64,000 bases of DNA from Tenebrio molitor (GCF_963966145.1 NC_091052.1:13392001-13456000), one strand, 5' to 3'; shown: positions 35,905 through 48,504, counted from the stretch's first letter. Made by a program: numbers and translations. The notes: generated by a model not told the origin, from the sequence alone.

Positions 35905-37225
35905 CAAATCCTGCAAGGTGCACCATTTCCGCGCACAATTTTTACTATTAATTATTACAGTTAGTTTAATTAAAAGAGCTCTCTTCAACGTTTCCTGTGC
36001 GCCATTGAATAGAAAAAACAAAAATCTAACGCAGTCGCTAATAAGAACTGGAGTGTAATAAAACGAAATCTTTCAAGAGATCGTTTAACGCTCCACACTT
36101 GCGAAAATGATTCGCAACAACAAGCTTGCACAATTTTAAATGGTTAAGGCAACAGTAAAAGCTTCATAAGTAAAGCTTTGCCAGTTCCTTGCACCATTAT
36201 TGGCCAGAATTAATAACCAAGACTTCATCATCTTGCTACAAAAATAAAACAAAACCTCCCGAAGAGATCGTTTAAGGCTGTAGACACGTGAAAATGATTC
36301 GTAAGAAAAAGAAGCGAACAAAGGGAACATCTTGGAATCAAAGTAAGATTCACAAGCTTCAAAAGCAAAGCTTTGTTACAAGTCTGGTAGAGCTATATTC
36401 AGTTTTGATTGGATGAAGACAATTTAATTTTGGTAGAGACAAAACCTGCTAAGAAATCATTTAAAGATTCGTGATATATTTTGTAATACAAAGACAACTG
36501 CAAAAAGCAAACGACAATGAAAGTTCCACAAAAAGAGCCCAGCACAACTGGACTCAACTTTCATTGGATAAGAACTCTAAGAGATGACGTAACGCTCTAG
36601 ACTTTTGAAATGGTTCGTAATAAAAAGAACACAAAGACAATTTGAAAAGAGCTAAAATGGTCAAAGCGACATTGCAAGCTTCAGAGGTAGAGTTTTGTTA
36701 CAAGTCCAGTAGTGCAGCTGGACTTAATTTTGATTGGATAAGGACCATTTAATAACATAATGGGACATTCAAAATTCCGAGACGATCAAAATTCTTGCAA
36801 CTGCACCATTATCGAGCAGAATTAATAATGGTCAAAACGACATTGAAAGCTTGTGAAGTGAAGCTTCGTTACTGGTTCACCAGTCTTGGACAGAAGCTTG
36901 ATTGGATCATTTAACAACATAATGGCGACACAATTTCTACAAATTGCCTCATTGTTAATCAAGATTTATAATAAGCCTCGCCACCACTAAGAACACCACC
37001 ATTTTGTAGAAAAATAAAAGAAAACCTCCCAAGAGATCATTTAATAATCACAAATAAGGCGTGTTGGTAGTCACGTGATCGACATTAAAAATCCTATAAC
37101 GTACACTATTCCTGCACAAAGGTGTTTGTATCAATAATTACAGTTAGTTTAATGAGCTTAGTTCTGTTGATCGTTTCCTGAGCGTCATTAAACGGAGAAA
37201 AATAATCCAACAGGAGTAAATAAGC
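35905..37225 (+). repeat. degenerate tandem array, family B
   Basis: Units recur with an (A)AGAGATCRTTTAA box near 36074, 36261, 36451 (decayed), 36579 (decayed) and 37031. Between them come GAAAATGATTCG, AAGCTTC..AAGCAAAGCTTTG, CAAGTC and a TTTTGATTGGAT box. Spacing is about 125-190 bases. The outermost parts, 35905-36045 and 37088-37225, also match each other (ATTACAGTTAGTTTAAT, CGTTTCCTG.GCG.CATT). No open frame spans the units. Old, strongly diverged repeats. Confidence 0.7.
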
Positions 37226-37250
37226 AGCGCTGTTGGTGTAATAGTTATTT

Positions 37251-37372
37251 ACATTACATATGCGGTGGGCTACATTTTACAGCGCGAGGTTTTTAGATTG
37301 AAACACGACCGCGCAACGGGAGTGTTTTAACAAAAACCGAGCGATGTAAAATACCTACCGCATTAGTAATGT
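37251..37372. mobile_element. foldback element, 122 bp
   Basis: ACATTACATATGCGGTGGGC and TACATTTTACAGCGCGAGG on the left are mirrored by CCGAGCGATGTAAAATA and CCTACCGCATTAGTAATGT on the right. The apex is short and GC-rich (GACCGCGCAACGGG). No open frame. A related small hairpin with TTTTACACACT / AGTGTGTAAAA arms is at about 37675-37725. Confidence 0.65.
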
Positions 37373-37760
37373 ATTAATCTTTTTGGCCGACGACCCATTA
37401 AGTACACATGTTTTCTCAAATTTGAAATTTGTTGTAACCAATAATTTTGCAAAACCTGACATTTAATTAATGAAATGGCAGAAATGGCTTACGATTTACA
37501 CCACAAGATAGCGCCATCAGACTTTAGAAGAAAACAATTAATTTCTGTTCATTTTTGAAAACTGAGCGGATTAATGGTAGCGGTATCTCGTCTTAGTATA
37601 AATGGACTTTAACTTGTGATACGCTAAACGTTTTTTTGGAGGTTCCAGAAAACTTAAAATTTTCTTGTTATTTTACACACTCCGTGCGGTAAAATGACAG
37701 ATATGTAGTTTGATTAGTGTGTAAAAATCAAGATACCCTAGCTGTTCAAAATGTGTAAAC

Positions 37761-38347
37761 ATGTCGTTTAGAGTTGAGGAGGCCAAAAAAATAATTTTCA
37801 ACTCTTTCGTCAGAAAAACACAAAAGGTTGTCCCGATATACGTTCCTGGGGATGCGAAAAAGTGTCACAGAAGGGTTTCTTTAAAAAGCACAGGTCCTGG
37901 AAAGTTTCTGGAGTTAACAATCTTGGTTGGTTTGGCAAAGAAAATCCTAAAGCTTCAGACAAAGAAACAAAATTTTACGATTTCGTGAAAATGCAACTGA
38001 CACAACAGGGGCTGATAACGGATGTCAATCAACATTCTTTTGAGCCGGAGAAAATACAACATAAATATAACATAAGTAGTAGAATACGGTCAAGTCGAGA
38101 AGTACATGGGCGGTCCCATCATTTACGTGGTAACCAATTAGGATGGAAACCACGTGATGTGTACTCTTTTGAATGTGCACTACGTAAACTCTGTCAATGG
38201 AGTAGAACAATAGGTAAATGCAAATTTTCTGCCGGTGTTTGTACGATATGTCCTGACGTGTCGTCAGTACTGATGAATTTAGTTGTTTTAATGAAGAGAA
38301 AAGTTCAACGCTTCGTGTACATCATTATGCAAAGACAAACACACTAA
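37761..38347 (+). pseudogene. unrecognised broken frame
   Basis: Two overlapping plus-strand frames: 37761-37988 (75 codons, beginning MSFRVEEAKKIIFNSF) and 37862-38347 (161 codons). The first has a protein-like start rich in Lys and hydrophobic residues. A third frame near 38090-38145 reads VEKYMGGPIIYVVTN before a stop. This could be a frameshifted old coding sequence, possibly of a mobile element, but I recognise no family and it may be chance. Confidence 0.2.
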
Positions 38348-40099
38348 TGGTAGCAAATAAACTTGGCTCTGTTTACCAAGAATTAAAAACAGGCATCTTA
38401 CCAGAATGACAGCGACGTAAAAATCGTTGCCAGCTGACTAAATGAACTTGTTCAAAAATAAACAATTTTTCTCCGAGATGAGAATGATTCATAATGCCAA
38501 GAATCTGGCAGAATCGAAGAGAAAATTTGGTAGTCGGAAGCAAAACCTGTTCTGATCCGGCTCGAGTGCCGATCTGACGGAGGAGTCGTCTTCTCCACCC
38601 TGTCTTGATCAACCATTTCGTTCTTCCGTTTGATTGTTGAGTTGCCGAAACAGGTTCAGCGATCAGTTTTTGATCCGCGACAGTTACCTGTCGGTCTTGC
38701 AACGTATTAATTAGCCAGGCAGTCCTGCCACCGGCCCCAGATATTATCAAACAATTAATGTCCGACCGAGAGAAAAATGATGAAGTAATAAAAGTAACGG
38801 CGAGCTTTCGTGTACATTTCGGCGATGATCATGAAAACTTGTAATAATGAGCGATTCTCCGAACCAAATTACAATGATCTCACGCCGCGGCTGGGAGTGG
38901 TCGCTTGAGATATCTTCATTGTGCGGTCGCTGGCGGCGACTCACGGGAGGTCCGAGATATTCGCAGCTGATGGATGTCGGCCGTTAACGACTCCGCCGAA
39001 GTTTCCACTCCGGGAATTCAAACCAACTCCGGATCCGGAACACGAATCGCTGTCGCGGCGAACACCAGGTAATGAACACCCGGAGCTGGACTTTTTCGCC
39101 GATCATCCGGAGTGACACGCGTGAAAAAGCGCCGCTCCGGGAACTATTATAAATATGCATGGCGGCGGACGGTGGACAAACATAAATAACTTTATCTTGA
39201 TCAGATTGCGTGATAGCAGCTCCAATTCACCGCGTCCTTGGGCATGGGTTATTAGAGTAGTTTTTGTGAGAGTCTATCAACCATGGCTTCCCAGAAGACT
39301 GAATTACTTCTTCCTGCGACGACGCTAATCAACTCAGGACTCGTCGATCAAACAAACAAGAATAAAACCTTTACTGCTGTGTATTTTTGTGCATTTCGGC
39401 CAGACCTGATGGTGGAACACGTATAAATTGGATTTATCAAAGAAGTTTACGACGAGGCTGTAAAACCGCCTCAATTAAAGTTACCATCATTGTAAACTCC
39501 CTCCTACGAAAATCCTCTTTCGATCGGTGAGAGATGATCGACCGGAAGTGTTTGCTTGCGACGAAACCAACATCAGATTCTTTGGGACCTCCTGACCGTG
39601 AAGAAACTGGTTGATCCGAAGAAAAAAATAAATTCAATTGTTCTCCTCGTACCCGGTGGAGCCGAACGGGTTTCGCGATGAAAAATTAAGTTTACACGCC
39701 GCACTGTAATTAAGATAAATAATTGGTTGCTTTCGATAATAATTACCGGTTTTTAATTGAGTGCTCAGATGGACGGGAAGAATTTTGTTGGGACGGTCAA
39801 AAATCCAAACTGTAATCATTAGCGGAGTCGTGGAGGTGGCAGCAGTTAATTAAATCGGTTAATTGCAGGGTTGGAGATAATGCGTTAGGAGGACGTTGAT
39901 GTCTACATTGACTCTTGGAAGGAGTCGATGGACTCGAACGCCGATAACACGGAATTCTTTCGGCAATTCGAAACAAACAATGGCGTCACAGTGTCAACTA
40001 ATAAATTAATAACGCATATATTATCACTTATTAAGACAAATTATCAACATAAACGGATAAAGCCATATTTATGTGTTTGGCATTTGGGTCCCAATTAAC
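38348..40099. other. non-coding stretch, CpG-rich patch at 38.9-39.2 kb
   Basis: A minus-strand frame (38373-38750) ends near a GGTAAGA donor-like site but has no recognised product. The 38.88-39.18 kb part is CpG-rich and includes a TATAAATA at 39148-39155 reading rightward; no transcript start or exon follows convincingly. Otherwise nothing specific. Confidence 0.45.
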
Positions 40100-40438
40100 G
40101 CGATAAATCACAGCACTTCGGTGCATTTAGTGCGATTTTGTTTTTTGAATAAAAATTCTTCATGATTAATTTCAACACAAAATGTTCTGGCTTTTTTATT
40201 TTTTTTATAAAAAAAATAAAATTGTCATGCCCCATTACATCATGTACTTCTTCTGCGGTATCCTTCGTGTCTATTTTCAATACAAAATTCTTAATTTAGT
40301 TTCTTTCCTAATTTTTGTTGGTGCTGTATTTTTGAAAATTTAAAAAATCAAAAATTCTCTAAATTTGTCTGTTTTTGACTAAAACTCCTTAATGATCTAT
40401 TATTAATGAGAAATTATTATTTATTATGTATGTACATA

Positions 40439-40692
40439 CAGGGTGTTCTGCATAATAGAGAATTTAGAAGCTTTGGAAATTGAAAAAATTATTTTAAATC
40501 CACTACGGTAACATTGCGACGTAATGATGTACGAATATATCTTTGTTTACATTGTATTACCGTTAATAATGATAATAAAAATATGTAATTAATTTTTTTG
40601 TCGGAAACATTTTTTCCATATTTTTTTCATGTACATTTAAACATCCTCGATAAGGTAGTAAGTAGTTTGTACGCCAATTTTGGCACACCCTG
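40439..40692. mobile_element. MITE, CAGGGTG ends, TA target site
   Basis: TA at 40437-40438, then CAGGGTGTTCTGC. The right end is TTGGCACACCCTG followed by TA. The terminal inverted repeat is short (about 8 bases). The 254-bp body has no coding frame. The TA duplication points to Tc1/mariner-type mobilisation. Confidence 0.6.
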
Positions 40693-40712
40693 TATCTATT
40701 TATTATTTATTA

Positions 40713-41076
40713 CATAAAGTCCATTCAAAAATCAAAAAACCACCAACGTCGCATTTTCCTCGATAATTACTATCGGCAACGCTGTTTAGTGTAAAATTTG
40801 GTGGAATTGTAATTTTGAGGTTAAGTGGTTATCAAATGTCTTGTTTTTCTGGGCATGTTTAGGTAAAAATAATAAGAATGAATAAATAAATGAAACGTGC
40901 TGCTAATAAAACAATATGAACGGAATTCAATGCAATTGAATTTTATTTTGAATCAAATAAATGTCATAATTTATAATTACCAACAAAGTATGAAAAAATA
41001 TCTATCTAGGGTTTTTTCAATTTTACCAACCTAAAGCAACAGGTTGTGTTTTTTTGATTTTTGAATGGACTTTATG
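40713..41076. mobile_element. MITE, about 28-bp inverted repeats, TA target site
   Basis: CATAAAGTCCATTCAAAAAT then CAAAAAAC at the left is mirrored by TTTTTTTGATTTTTGAATGG then ACTTTATG at the right. TA flanks both ends (40711-40712 and 41077-41078). The body is 364 bp with no transposase frame. A mariner-type non-autonomous element, inserted 20 bp after the previous MITE. Confidence 0.75.
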
Positions 41077-42641
41077 TATTTATTTATCGAAGGTAAAATA
41101 ACAATAATTTTTTTATCGGATAAATTTTTCAATTTTACGAAAACTTTTTGCTTCGACAATTTGGTTAGACCCGAGAGTTTTAGCTCGAGGATTTAACCTT
41201 TGAATAAAAATGCCCAAATTCAACGAGTAAAATTGTCTAAAGTAAAAATGTTTGAGTGAAAATTGGGAAATTTATCAGATTTAAAAAATTAGGTTGCGTT
41301 ATTTTTGGCAAGAATTCTTGACGTACAATTTTCAATAAGAATTCGCAAAAATCTTTTTACTTTTAGTCCCTTTCCTATTTTTACTTGTAGTGTTTTTTGG
41401 AGCTTTTTTGCAGAATTAAAAAAAATCGTCGGGTCGCAGCGCATCCTATAGTTAATGAGAGTGCAACAGACTGGAGGGTGAAATATCTGCATCGGAGACA
41501 ATATATTAATGACGTTATAATTAGGTCGCGTTATTTTTGGCAAGATTAATTCCAGAATACAAAGTTTAACGTTAATTATTTATTTATAATACTTACAGTT
41601 ATTAAAAACACAATTATTAAAAACAATTTGAGAATCTGACAGAAGTAACATGCAATTTTTCCGCTTTTGACAGAAGACAGACTAGGAAGACGATTTATCC
41701 GCGATAAACATTTTTGATTGGATAAAGGCAAACGCTCTGATTGGCTGAATACGCACGTTTGTTGTATGTGGGAATTAATCATTACAAAACTATTTTCTCT
41801 TTTCCATTCTTTGATGTTCCTTTGAGATATACTTTTCCAAAAAAAAAAAATTGAAATAAACTGTCAAACCCGGGGGCATCATGTACTTCTATTGGGAACT
41901 AGAACAAACTGGAAGATTCAATAAATCTCTGACTTTTCAAATTTTGAATAGGAATCCTTAAACGTTTATTTCGAACAGAACATTCGAAAACATTTTCAAC
42001 TTTTTGTCTCCTACTTTTTTGAAAATTTTTTTTGAGTTGTATTTTTGAAAATTTAAGAAGAAATCAAAACTTGTACCTAGTCTCGTTGTGCATTGTGTAG
42101 TACATAAATACAAATAACCTTGTAGAGTGACCCCTTTTGATTTTTTCCGACTTTTCAGGTTCTGAATAAAGTCTTGGTGGTTTAGTCCGAATACATTTGA
42201 AAAAAAAATTAGTGTATCGTAATTTTTCCACGAGATGTACTTTTGTAAATTTAAAAAATCCAAAACTCTGCCAAGACCTGCGTGCAAAATCCTTGATCTA
42301 CTTTTAAAAAAATTTACAAAATATTCCGGCTCTTACACTTTTAGAAAATTCGAAAAATCTGTCAAGCCACAGTACATTCTGCTTTTCTCTTGTAGATAAA
42401 ATCTGCAACTTTTCAAGTTCTGTACAAGAATTCTTGACGTTCAATTTTCAGTACGAATTCGCAAAAATGTTTTGACTTTTAGTCCCTTTCGCATTTTTAC
42501 TTGTAGTGTTTTTGGAGCTTGTTTGCAAAATTTAAAAAAAAATCGTCAGGTCCCAGCGCATCCAATAGTTAATGAGAGTGCAACAGACTGGAGGGTGAAA
42601 TATCTGTACCGGAGACAATATATTAATGACGTTATAATTAG

Positions 42642-45423
42642 TTGCATATTCGTTGCAGTTTATGAGCAGTCGTAACAAATTACGGCCCAACTATAAACAA
42701 GAACAGCTGCTATCCACGGACATATTAAGCAAACTGAAATGAATAAAGGTCAGTTTACTACAATCTCCCACTATATAAACACCCAAACAAATCAATTTAT
42801 GTTGCGTATACAGCAGCGATCGTGTGGACACACTGCCATAATGGCGCACTTTATAGCACCAGAAACTGGGGTAGAACAACACAATAAAAACTCCCCGAAT
42901 ATTTTTTTTCCCGATTCCTTCACAATTAAGGCGGGCTCATTAATATCTGAATCGGTTAACAACGGCCGTAATTACGCCGTTAAGAATTTAATACTTGATC
43001 GATTTCAATTATCATTAATGACGTTAGACACTGTACATAATTGGTTCAATCAGTCCGAAGAAAAAACTGCGGCAATTACAGCAGACCGCGAGAGCTCATC
43101 CGAATTCTGCACGTATGGGGCAACGTGCGCCACCTCCACGTGATGCAACACGAACGAGAGGTTTCCCGTGGGTGGTCACGACTTACGACCTACCATCGCG
43201 AGATGCATCTCGGCACGTCTCATCACCGGCCTCGTAACAGTACCCACCTACGACAAAGAAATTCCACCAAAAGAAACGATCGGGAGGAGGCGAGGGGTTG
43301 AGGAGAAACGCCAGGTGGTGTGACTCGGCACAATGGGCAATGGCGAGCAGGTGCAACGAGGAAAGACCCTCCGATGTGAAAATCTTAATTTCAAATCGAC
43401 GAAATCCTCCACGGACGTTCCTCAACGGTCGCATGATAGACCAGTTCCATTGTAAACAATTATTATCATAATTTACGTGCATCCATTATTGAGACGTGCG
43501 TGTTGGTGGCGTGTTTGTAGCAGGGTCCCCGAGGAATACCTAATTACTACCCACGTTTCCAGTGGCCGTCCTATTATTCAAAAAAACTTGAAAAAGTGGT
43601 ACTAGATGTTGGCAATTACGTCGAGACAAATCCATTGTTGGCGGAAGATTAGACGCTATCAAGTGGAGTAGTAGTAAATCATCAATCATTAAGTGGCAAG
43701 TTTTGTTTGGGTTATGGAGCCAACAATGAGTTTATCGAAACTAAGCCCCTTAGGCCGGCGGGTTGAGTCGGCACCGACAGTTCACAAGAACCCTTCACGC
43801 TATCTCCGCGCGGTTATCGCACAGAAAAGGGGTAATTGGTGAATTTGATGTGCGCCCCGGAACCGGCATTGTGCAGACGTACTTACGGGGGCGGCGACTT
43901 TTCCCTCCACTCACCTGAAACAAAGACGGACGTATTAAAACGAAACAGAATTATTTTCTTTGTCAAACGGAACGCAATCACACAGTCATCCCAACACACC
44001 AGTTCGTTGATTTAATATCAATATTGACAATGGAGTCATTAACGTCCTTTTCATACTTGACACGTTCATTTCGATTCCATAAATGGCACAGTCTAATTTA
44101 ACGCATTAACGTTATTTATAACATCGCACTGATTGCATATTGTTCGACCAGAATTGCCCCGCGATTCTACTCCCGAAGAAGACTTCCTCAGGTGTGACGC
44201 CGCCAAAAAATTCACCTAAAAACTACACCGACGTTTCGGACGATGACTCATTCCATTAGTGTGATGGCGAGGGCGTCCACCTCACAACACGATAACTTGG
44301 TACGACCGGTACCCGATTCCGAATGTCTTCCATTCCGTGATCGAATTTGATCAACCCCGTGGACAAAGTCGACCAGTGAGGGCAGAGAATCGTGTGGTGG
44401 AGAAATGAATCAGTTGTGACTAACTCCGTTCCTTTGTGGAGACCCTACAGGGCAAAATACGAAAAACTGATGGAGACCTCGTGGAAAAAATTGCTTCGCA
44501 GAGGAAGACCGATACCGATCTAATTTATACAGTAATAAAAATAAATCTGGCAAGGCATCTCTCGAAACTAAACACTCTTAATTCTTGAGAATCACGTAAG
44601 TGGCGGTTCACTTGAACGAAATGTAAATGTTACTTTCGGAAAAGACAGACGAGACGCCTCGTCCGAATCTGAGCCAAACTGTACAAGATAAAATGCCAAC
44701 TCATTGTAATTAATACGGCTTTTATGCTGCACCTCTTTGTTTTAGATACCATCTAAATTGCCGTGCATAAGTAATCAACTTTATGGCTCGGAACGATGGG
44801 TAAATAGAATCCGATGCAATGTCTCGATGCTCGATGTTGGGCGATATCAGGAACGGGAGCGGTATCGATCAGCGGCGCGGCATCCAGGCCGCACGAAGTG
44901 AAAAACAAGTGTCAATCGGCGCGGGTCGGCGACTTATCGGCATTTTTCCTGCCGCCCTGTTGGGCGAAGAGTAGATGGAGAAAATCGCTTTGGCAGCGAG
45001 GGAGGAAATAAACGGTCGGTAAACGTCGCGTGTTGCTGGTATCACAAGAAGTGTGCTGAGCAAACATCGAGTGCTCCGAGCTATTTTCGTCTGTTCTGGC
45101 ATTCGTTTTTGTCTGTTCCAGCGGGAAGCAGGAACGAACGTTCCGATCCCGGCTAATTCGGTGCTCGGTTATGAGGAATATCGTGCACAAAACGCCGTTT
45201 GTTGCTTATTGTGTGATACTAAGGGCGATAAGTTTCTTTAAATATTTGCTTTATCAGTTGGGGTTGTTACGACTTGTATTAAACAGGCGAGTACATAAAA
45301 CGAAAATAGTTGAATAAGTTTCCAGACATGCAACGATATTAGCATGCACTTTGTCGAACGTGTTCATTAGATTCGAGCCGGCGGTGCAGCGTAGAGGTGC
45401 AATCTGCAAATTGAGGCCCGTCT
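42642..45423. other. non-coding stretch, no gene recognised
   Basis: A plus-strand frame of 134 codons (42739-43143) has no family motif. CpG-rich parts at 43.1-43.4 and 44.8-45.2 kb. No splice-bounded exon could be supported. Confidence 0.5.
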
Positions 45424-46430
45424 TTGGGTTCGAGTGGTGGGCGACGAAAAAGAGTTCCGGCGGGTTGGAAGTTAAGGAAAAGGAAAGGAGCTGACGAAAA
45501 GGAGGCAAAAAATAGAATGAAAATGAGTACAAGGTGTCTGGCTACACAAATTAAGGAAGAAGACACGTTATTTTTGTTGAAAGGAAATAAAATTAAAAGA
45601 GAAATGAGGAAATCAAAATTTGTTCAGAAGCCAATGGAGACCAAAAGGAATTTAAAACGGAGGAGAAAAAAATAAATGAAGATAATATGAAAGTAACTAT
45701 AAGGACTTCAGTTACAAGTTCCAGTAAAAAAATTACAAAAGAAAAAATAAGCATGTATAAATTTGGAGAGGTGAGAAAAGTTGAGAAAGCAATCAAAAGT
45801 ATGTGTCAAAACTTTCCAGAGCAAGGAAAAGTCAAAGGTGAGAAGAAAAACCTAAAATAGATATGAAAATGAAATTTAGATAATATGGGTTGACAGATGA
45901 AAGGGTAACATAATATCTACACCAAACATAGAAGGGAAAAAACAATTCACAGAGCATATAGAGTCCATTTCTCGTCTTTCTTTACAAGAGCAGTGTGAAA
46001 TAGAATTAAGAAAATGTTTTGAATCTACAGACATCCAGGGCTGCAGAAAAAGCAGACAAAGAAAAAAAAACTTGAGTATAGAAGCAAATAAAACTAAATA
46101 AAGAAGATGATTGAGAAAGAATCATGCATTGAAGAATGAGTGTATTAAATCTTTTAAGAGGGAAGAAAAGGAAGCAACAGAGCTTTATAAAATAGCATTC
46201 TTTTTTTTAATAGAAGCATCATAAAATAAAATATTTATTACAAAAATCTTGAAGAATTTATTAGGTAACTCTCGCCAAATTATGTAGACCTAAAGCAGCT
46301 GGAACGCGGAAGGAAAGGGAAAGAAGAAAAAAGTTTACAAACACCTCTAAAAAAGTATAAAATGAATGAATTAATACCGTGCGATCAAAAATAAAAAAAA
46401 GCCGAGAAGGCCCTGATGAATACGCTTCAG
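45424..46430 (+). other. purine-rich strand, possible decayed coding remnant
   Basis: The plus strand is unusually rich in A and G for about 1 kb. Short Lys/Glu-rich frames lie in it: 45424-45675 and an 85-90-codon frame ending near 45860 that includes KKITKEKISMYKFGEVRKV. No family is recognised. Similar purine-rich patches are at 55.75-56.4 kb and on the minus strand at 15.6-16.0 kb. Confidence 0.3.
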
Positions 46431-46532
46431 TTGGCAACAAGTAAAAATTTAATTCAAAAGTCATTACAATGGTAATTGTCATTATTAATTATGTATTGAA
46501 TATTAAAATTTGCTATTACAATACAATATGTA

Positions 46533-46860
46533 CGAGTATGTATGTTCATTTTAGAGCAACAAATTTTCATTGTGCAATTTCAACAAAAGTTTCCGGACTT
46601 TCAAGGCACTTACCAACAACTTGCCCAGAAGGTAAACATGTTTTTGGAAACAGGTACTGTTCTGCGCAAAAAAGGCAGTAGACGACCGACAAAAAGATCA
46701 GCTGAAAATATTGAAGAGGTTGAACAAAGAATTGCATAGATTAACCCAAGAAACTAACCTATCATTTGGTACAGTTCAGCTTATCCTTAAAAAAGATTTG
46801 CATTTTTTTCCCTATCGTGTATCTGTTGTGCATGAAATTACCCCTTGACAATAAAAGCTC
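46533..46860 (+). pseudogene. broken transposase N-terminus (helix-turn-helix)
   Basis: One frame contains FPDFQGTYQQLAQKVNMF, LETGTVLRKKGSRRPTK and a run ending at a stop near 46736-46738. After a frame change the text continues LTQETNLSFGTVQLILKK and DLHFFPYRV. This order (HTH, then a VLRKKGSRRP linker, then a second helix set with SFGTVQLILKK and the F.PY(K/R) motif) is typical of the DNA-binding leader of mariner/Tc-like insect transposases (DUF4817-like). There is a frameshift and no catalytic DDE part follows. A dead fragment. Confidence 0.55.
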
Positions 46861-47572
46861 CCACAACAACCTCTCTGGATAATATTGATTGAGGCCCGAT
46901 GATCGTTGGATCGATTTATAAACAAGCGGCGTGCGCGTGCTCACCGTTGACGTTGAATAAAGGTGCGGGAGTTTTAAATCTCATTGTTTCATTGCACAAA
47001 CTGAGGAAATTATTTTACAACCGACAGGTCACACATGATTCACACCTTTATGATAATCCAGATTTCAACGTTCTCAAAATCACTAACCTAACTTTTAAGA
47101 CTGACATCTGATAATTGAAATCTTAACGAATTGCCAACTGAAATTTTTGGTCAGCGCCTACCCTAATTTTCTTTTTTTCGATCTCACGGTATATTAAACC
47201 TTTGATAGCAAAGAAATACATACACACAAAGTTGTATAACAAGTTCGTATTATTGCTCTTACTAGAAGAATCAAAAGAGAAAATTATCTAATTATAAATC
47301 AAAGAGTGTTTCCAAGTCCAAAGGAGAGAAAAGATAACCAAAAAAATTACGAACATCAAGTTAAGTCAACACAGAAATTCTTGAAGAAGCAACAGGAGTG
47401 CTATACGTCTGCTGTTAAAAATTCCACTAAAGAAAGTCCAAAATCAAAAGCAGGATGTATCAAAAACTAAAGAAGTCTAGAAAGTGAATCAAATCATGCC
47501 AAGTTTGGAATTCAACATTCAACGCTGTCATTTAGTTTTTGTCACAGTATCAGAAAGCAAGATAAAATAAAA
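46861..47572. other. AT-rich non-coding stretch
   Basis: No catalytic transposase sequence continues from the fragment at 46.5-46.86 kb, and no other feature is seen. Purine-rich on the plus strand from 47.27 to 47.55 kb. Confidence 0.5.
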
Positions 47573-47754
47573 TACAGTAGAAGCTCGATTATCCGGAACA
47601 ATGGGGGGTAGACCCATTCCGGATGATCGAAATTCCGGATAATACGGAGAATTCAAATAATTCCTGGTTGCAATGATCATGTATTTTATTCAAAATACAA
47701 ATTAATTACAAAATGAGAAAAATTATATTATTGGAAATATGATGAAATTGAAGG

Positions 47755-48504
47755 CTATTTATGCCCTGTCATACGTTTCCTTGATGCATAGTCTCTCTGT
47801 GTGTCTCCAGACGAAAAATTGTTTATCACCCGATCTAGATCGACAGCATCTTCAGTGCTAATTAACAATGCAGCGCGGCGCGTTTCACTGTTAATTATGG
47901 TGTCATCGGTAGGAGACGCCGTAGAAGGTTCGATTGGCCAGTTGTCCGGATGTTGACACAACCATGTGGGACCATTCCACCACAGCGGATGATTTTGCAA
48001 TTCTGCCGGAAGCAACCCGCGAGAAGCACAATCCGCGGGGTTGTCACTTGACCGGATATAACGCCAGGACGCGGGAGAGATTTTTTCTTGGATGTACGCT
48101 ACGCGGTTACTCACGAATGTTTTCCATCTATGAGGGGATGAACGGAGCCAACCTAAGACGATCATCGAATCGGTCCAGGCGGTCACGGAAGCAAAACTAC
48201 AAACGCTTTCATAGATGGAGCGCACATACTTGATTAATTTTGAAAGGAGTTGAGCACCGCACAATTCCAACTGGGGTAACGATCTACGTTTCAAAGGTGC
48301 AACCTTTGTTTTGGCCATCACGAGATTGACAGTCACCTCATTGTCCGCTGTGGTAACACGCAAATATACCGCTGCCGCAAACCCTATTTCCGAAGCGTCG
48401 CAAAAACCATGTAGTTCGCACGAAAGCTGCACCTGGGTTTGTACCCAACAAAACCCCAGGTCGAAGAAGCGTGGCATAAACGTCACCACCGAGAAGCATT
48501 TCAA
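47755..48504 (-). pseudogene. BEL/Pao RNase H region
   Basis: A 249-codon frame; from about residue 25 onward it matches the RNase H part of BEL/Pao polyproteins. Acidic residues expected in the active site are all seen: Asp36 in HGFCDAS, Glu80 in LPQLEL, Asp112 in AWTDS and Asp154 in SSDNPADCASRG. The WWNGP and VINNFSS (about residue 230) motifs follow. After VINNFSS similarity stops, so the integrase is missing. The first 24 residues are the neighbouring protease region read out of frame. The whole reverse transcriptase between protease and RNase H is absent. Not an autonomous element. Confidence 0.85.

Larger units (their letters stand above)
40100..42641 (+). repeat. degenerate tandem/dispersed array, family C
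   Basis: Diverged units share TTTTTGAAAATTTAAAAAATC, CTGTCAAG/ATGCC, CATCATGTACTTCT, TTCTTGACGT.CAATTTTCA and TTTACTTGTAGTGTTTTT. The best pair is 41309-41524 versus 42425-42641: about 216 bp, near 90% alike by eye, containing AGAGTGCAACAGACTGGAGG. The first of these is also bracketed by a 25-base direct repeat (41288-41312 and 41520-41544), giving a 232-base period. Two inverted-repeat elements (40439-40692 and 40713-41076) have inserted into the array. Confidence 0.7.

Noticed and set aside
38373..38750. 125-codon minus-strand frame near a GGTAAGA donor-like string
   Set aside because: No motif, no clear start context, and the opposite strand is equally open in part. Left as non-coding.
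39148..39155. TATAAATA as a core promoter
   Set aside because: No initiator or exon found downstream; such strings are frequent in AT-rich DNA.
42739..43143. 134-codon plus-strand frame
   Set aside because: No recognisable domain, low-complexity ends and no splice context; treated as chance.
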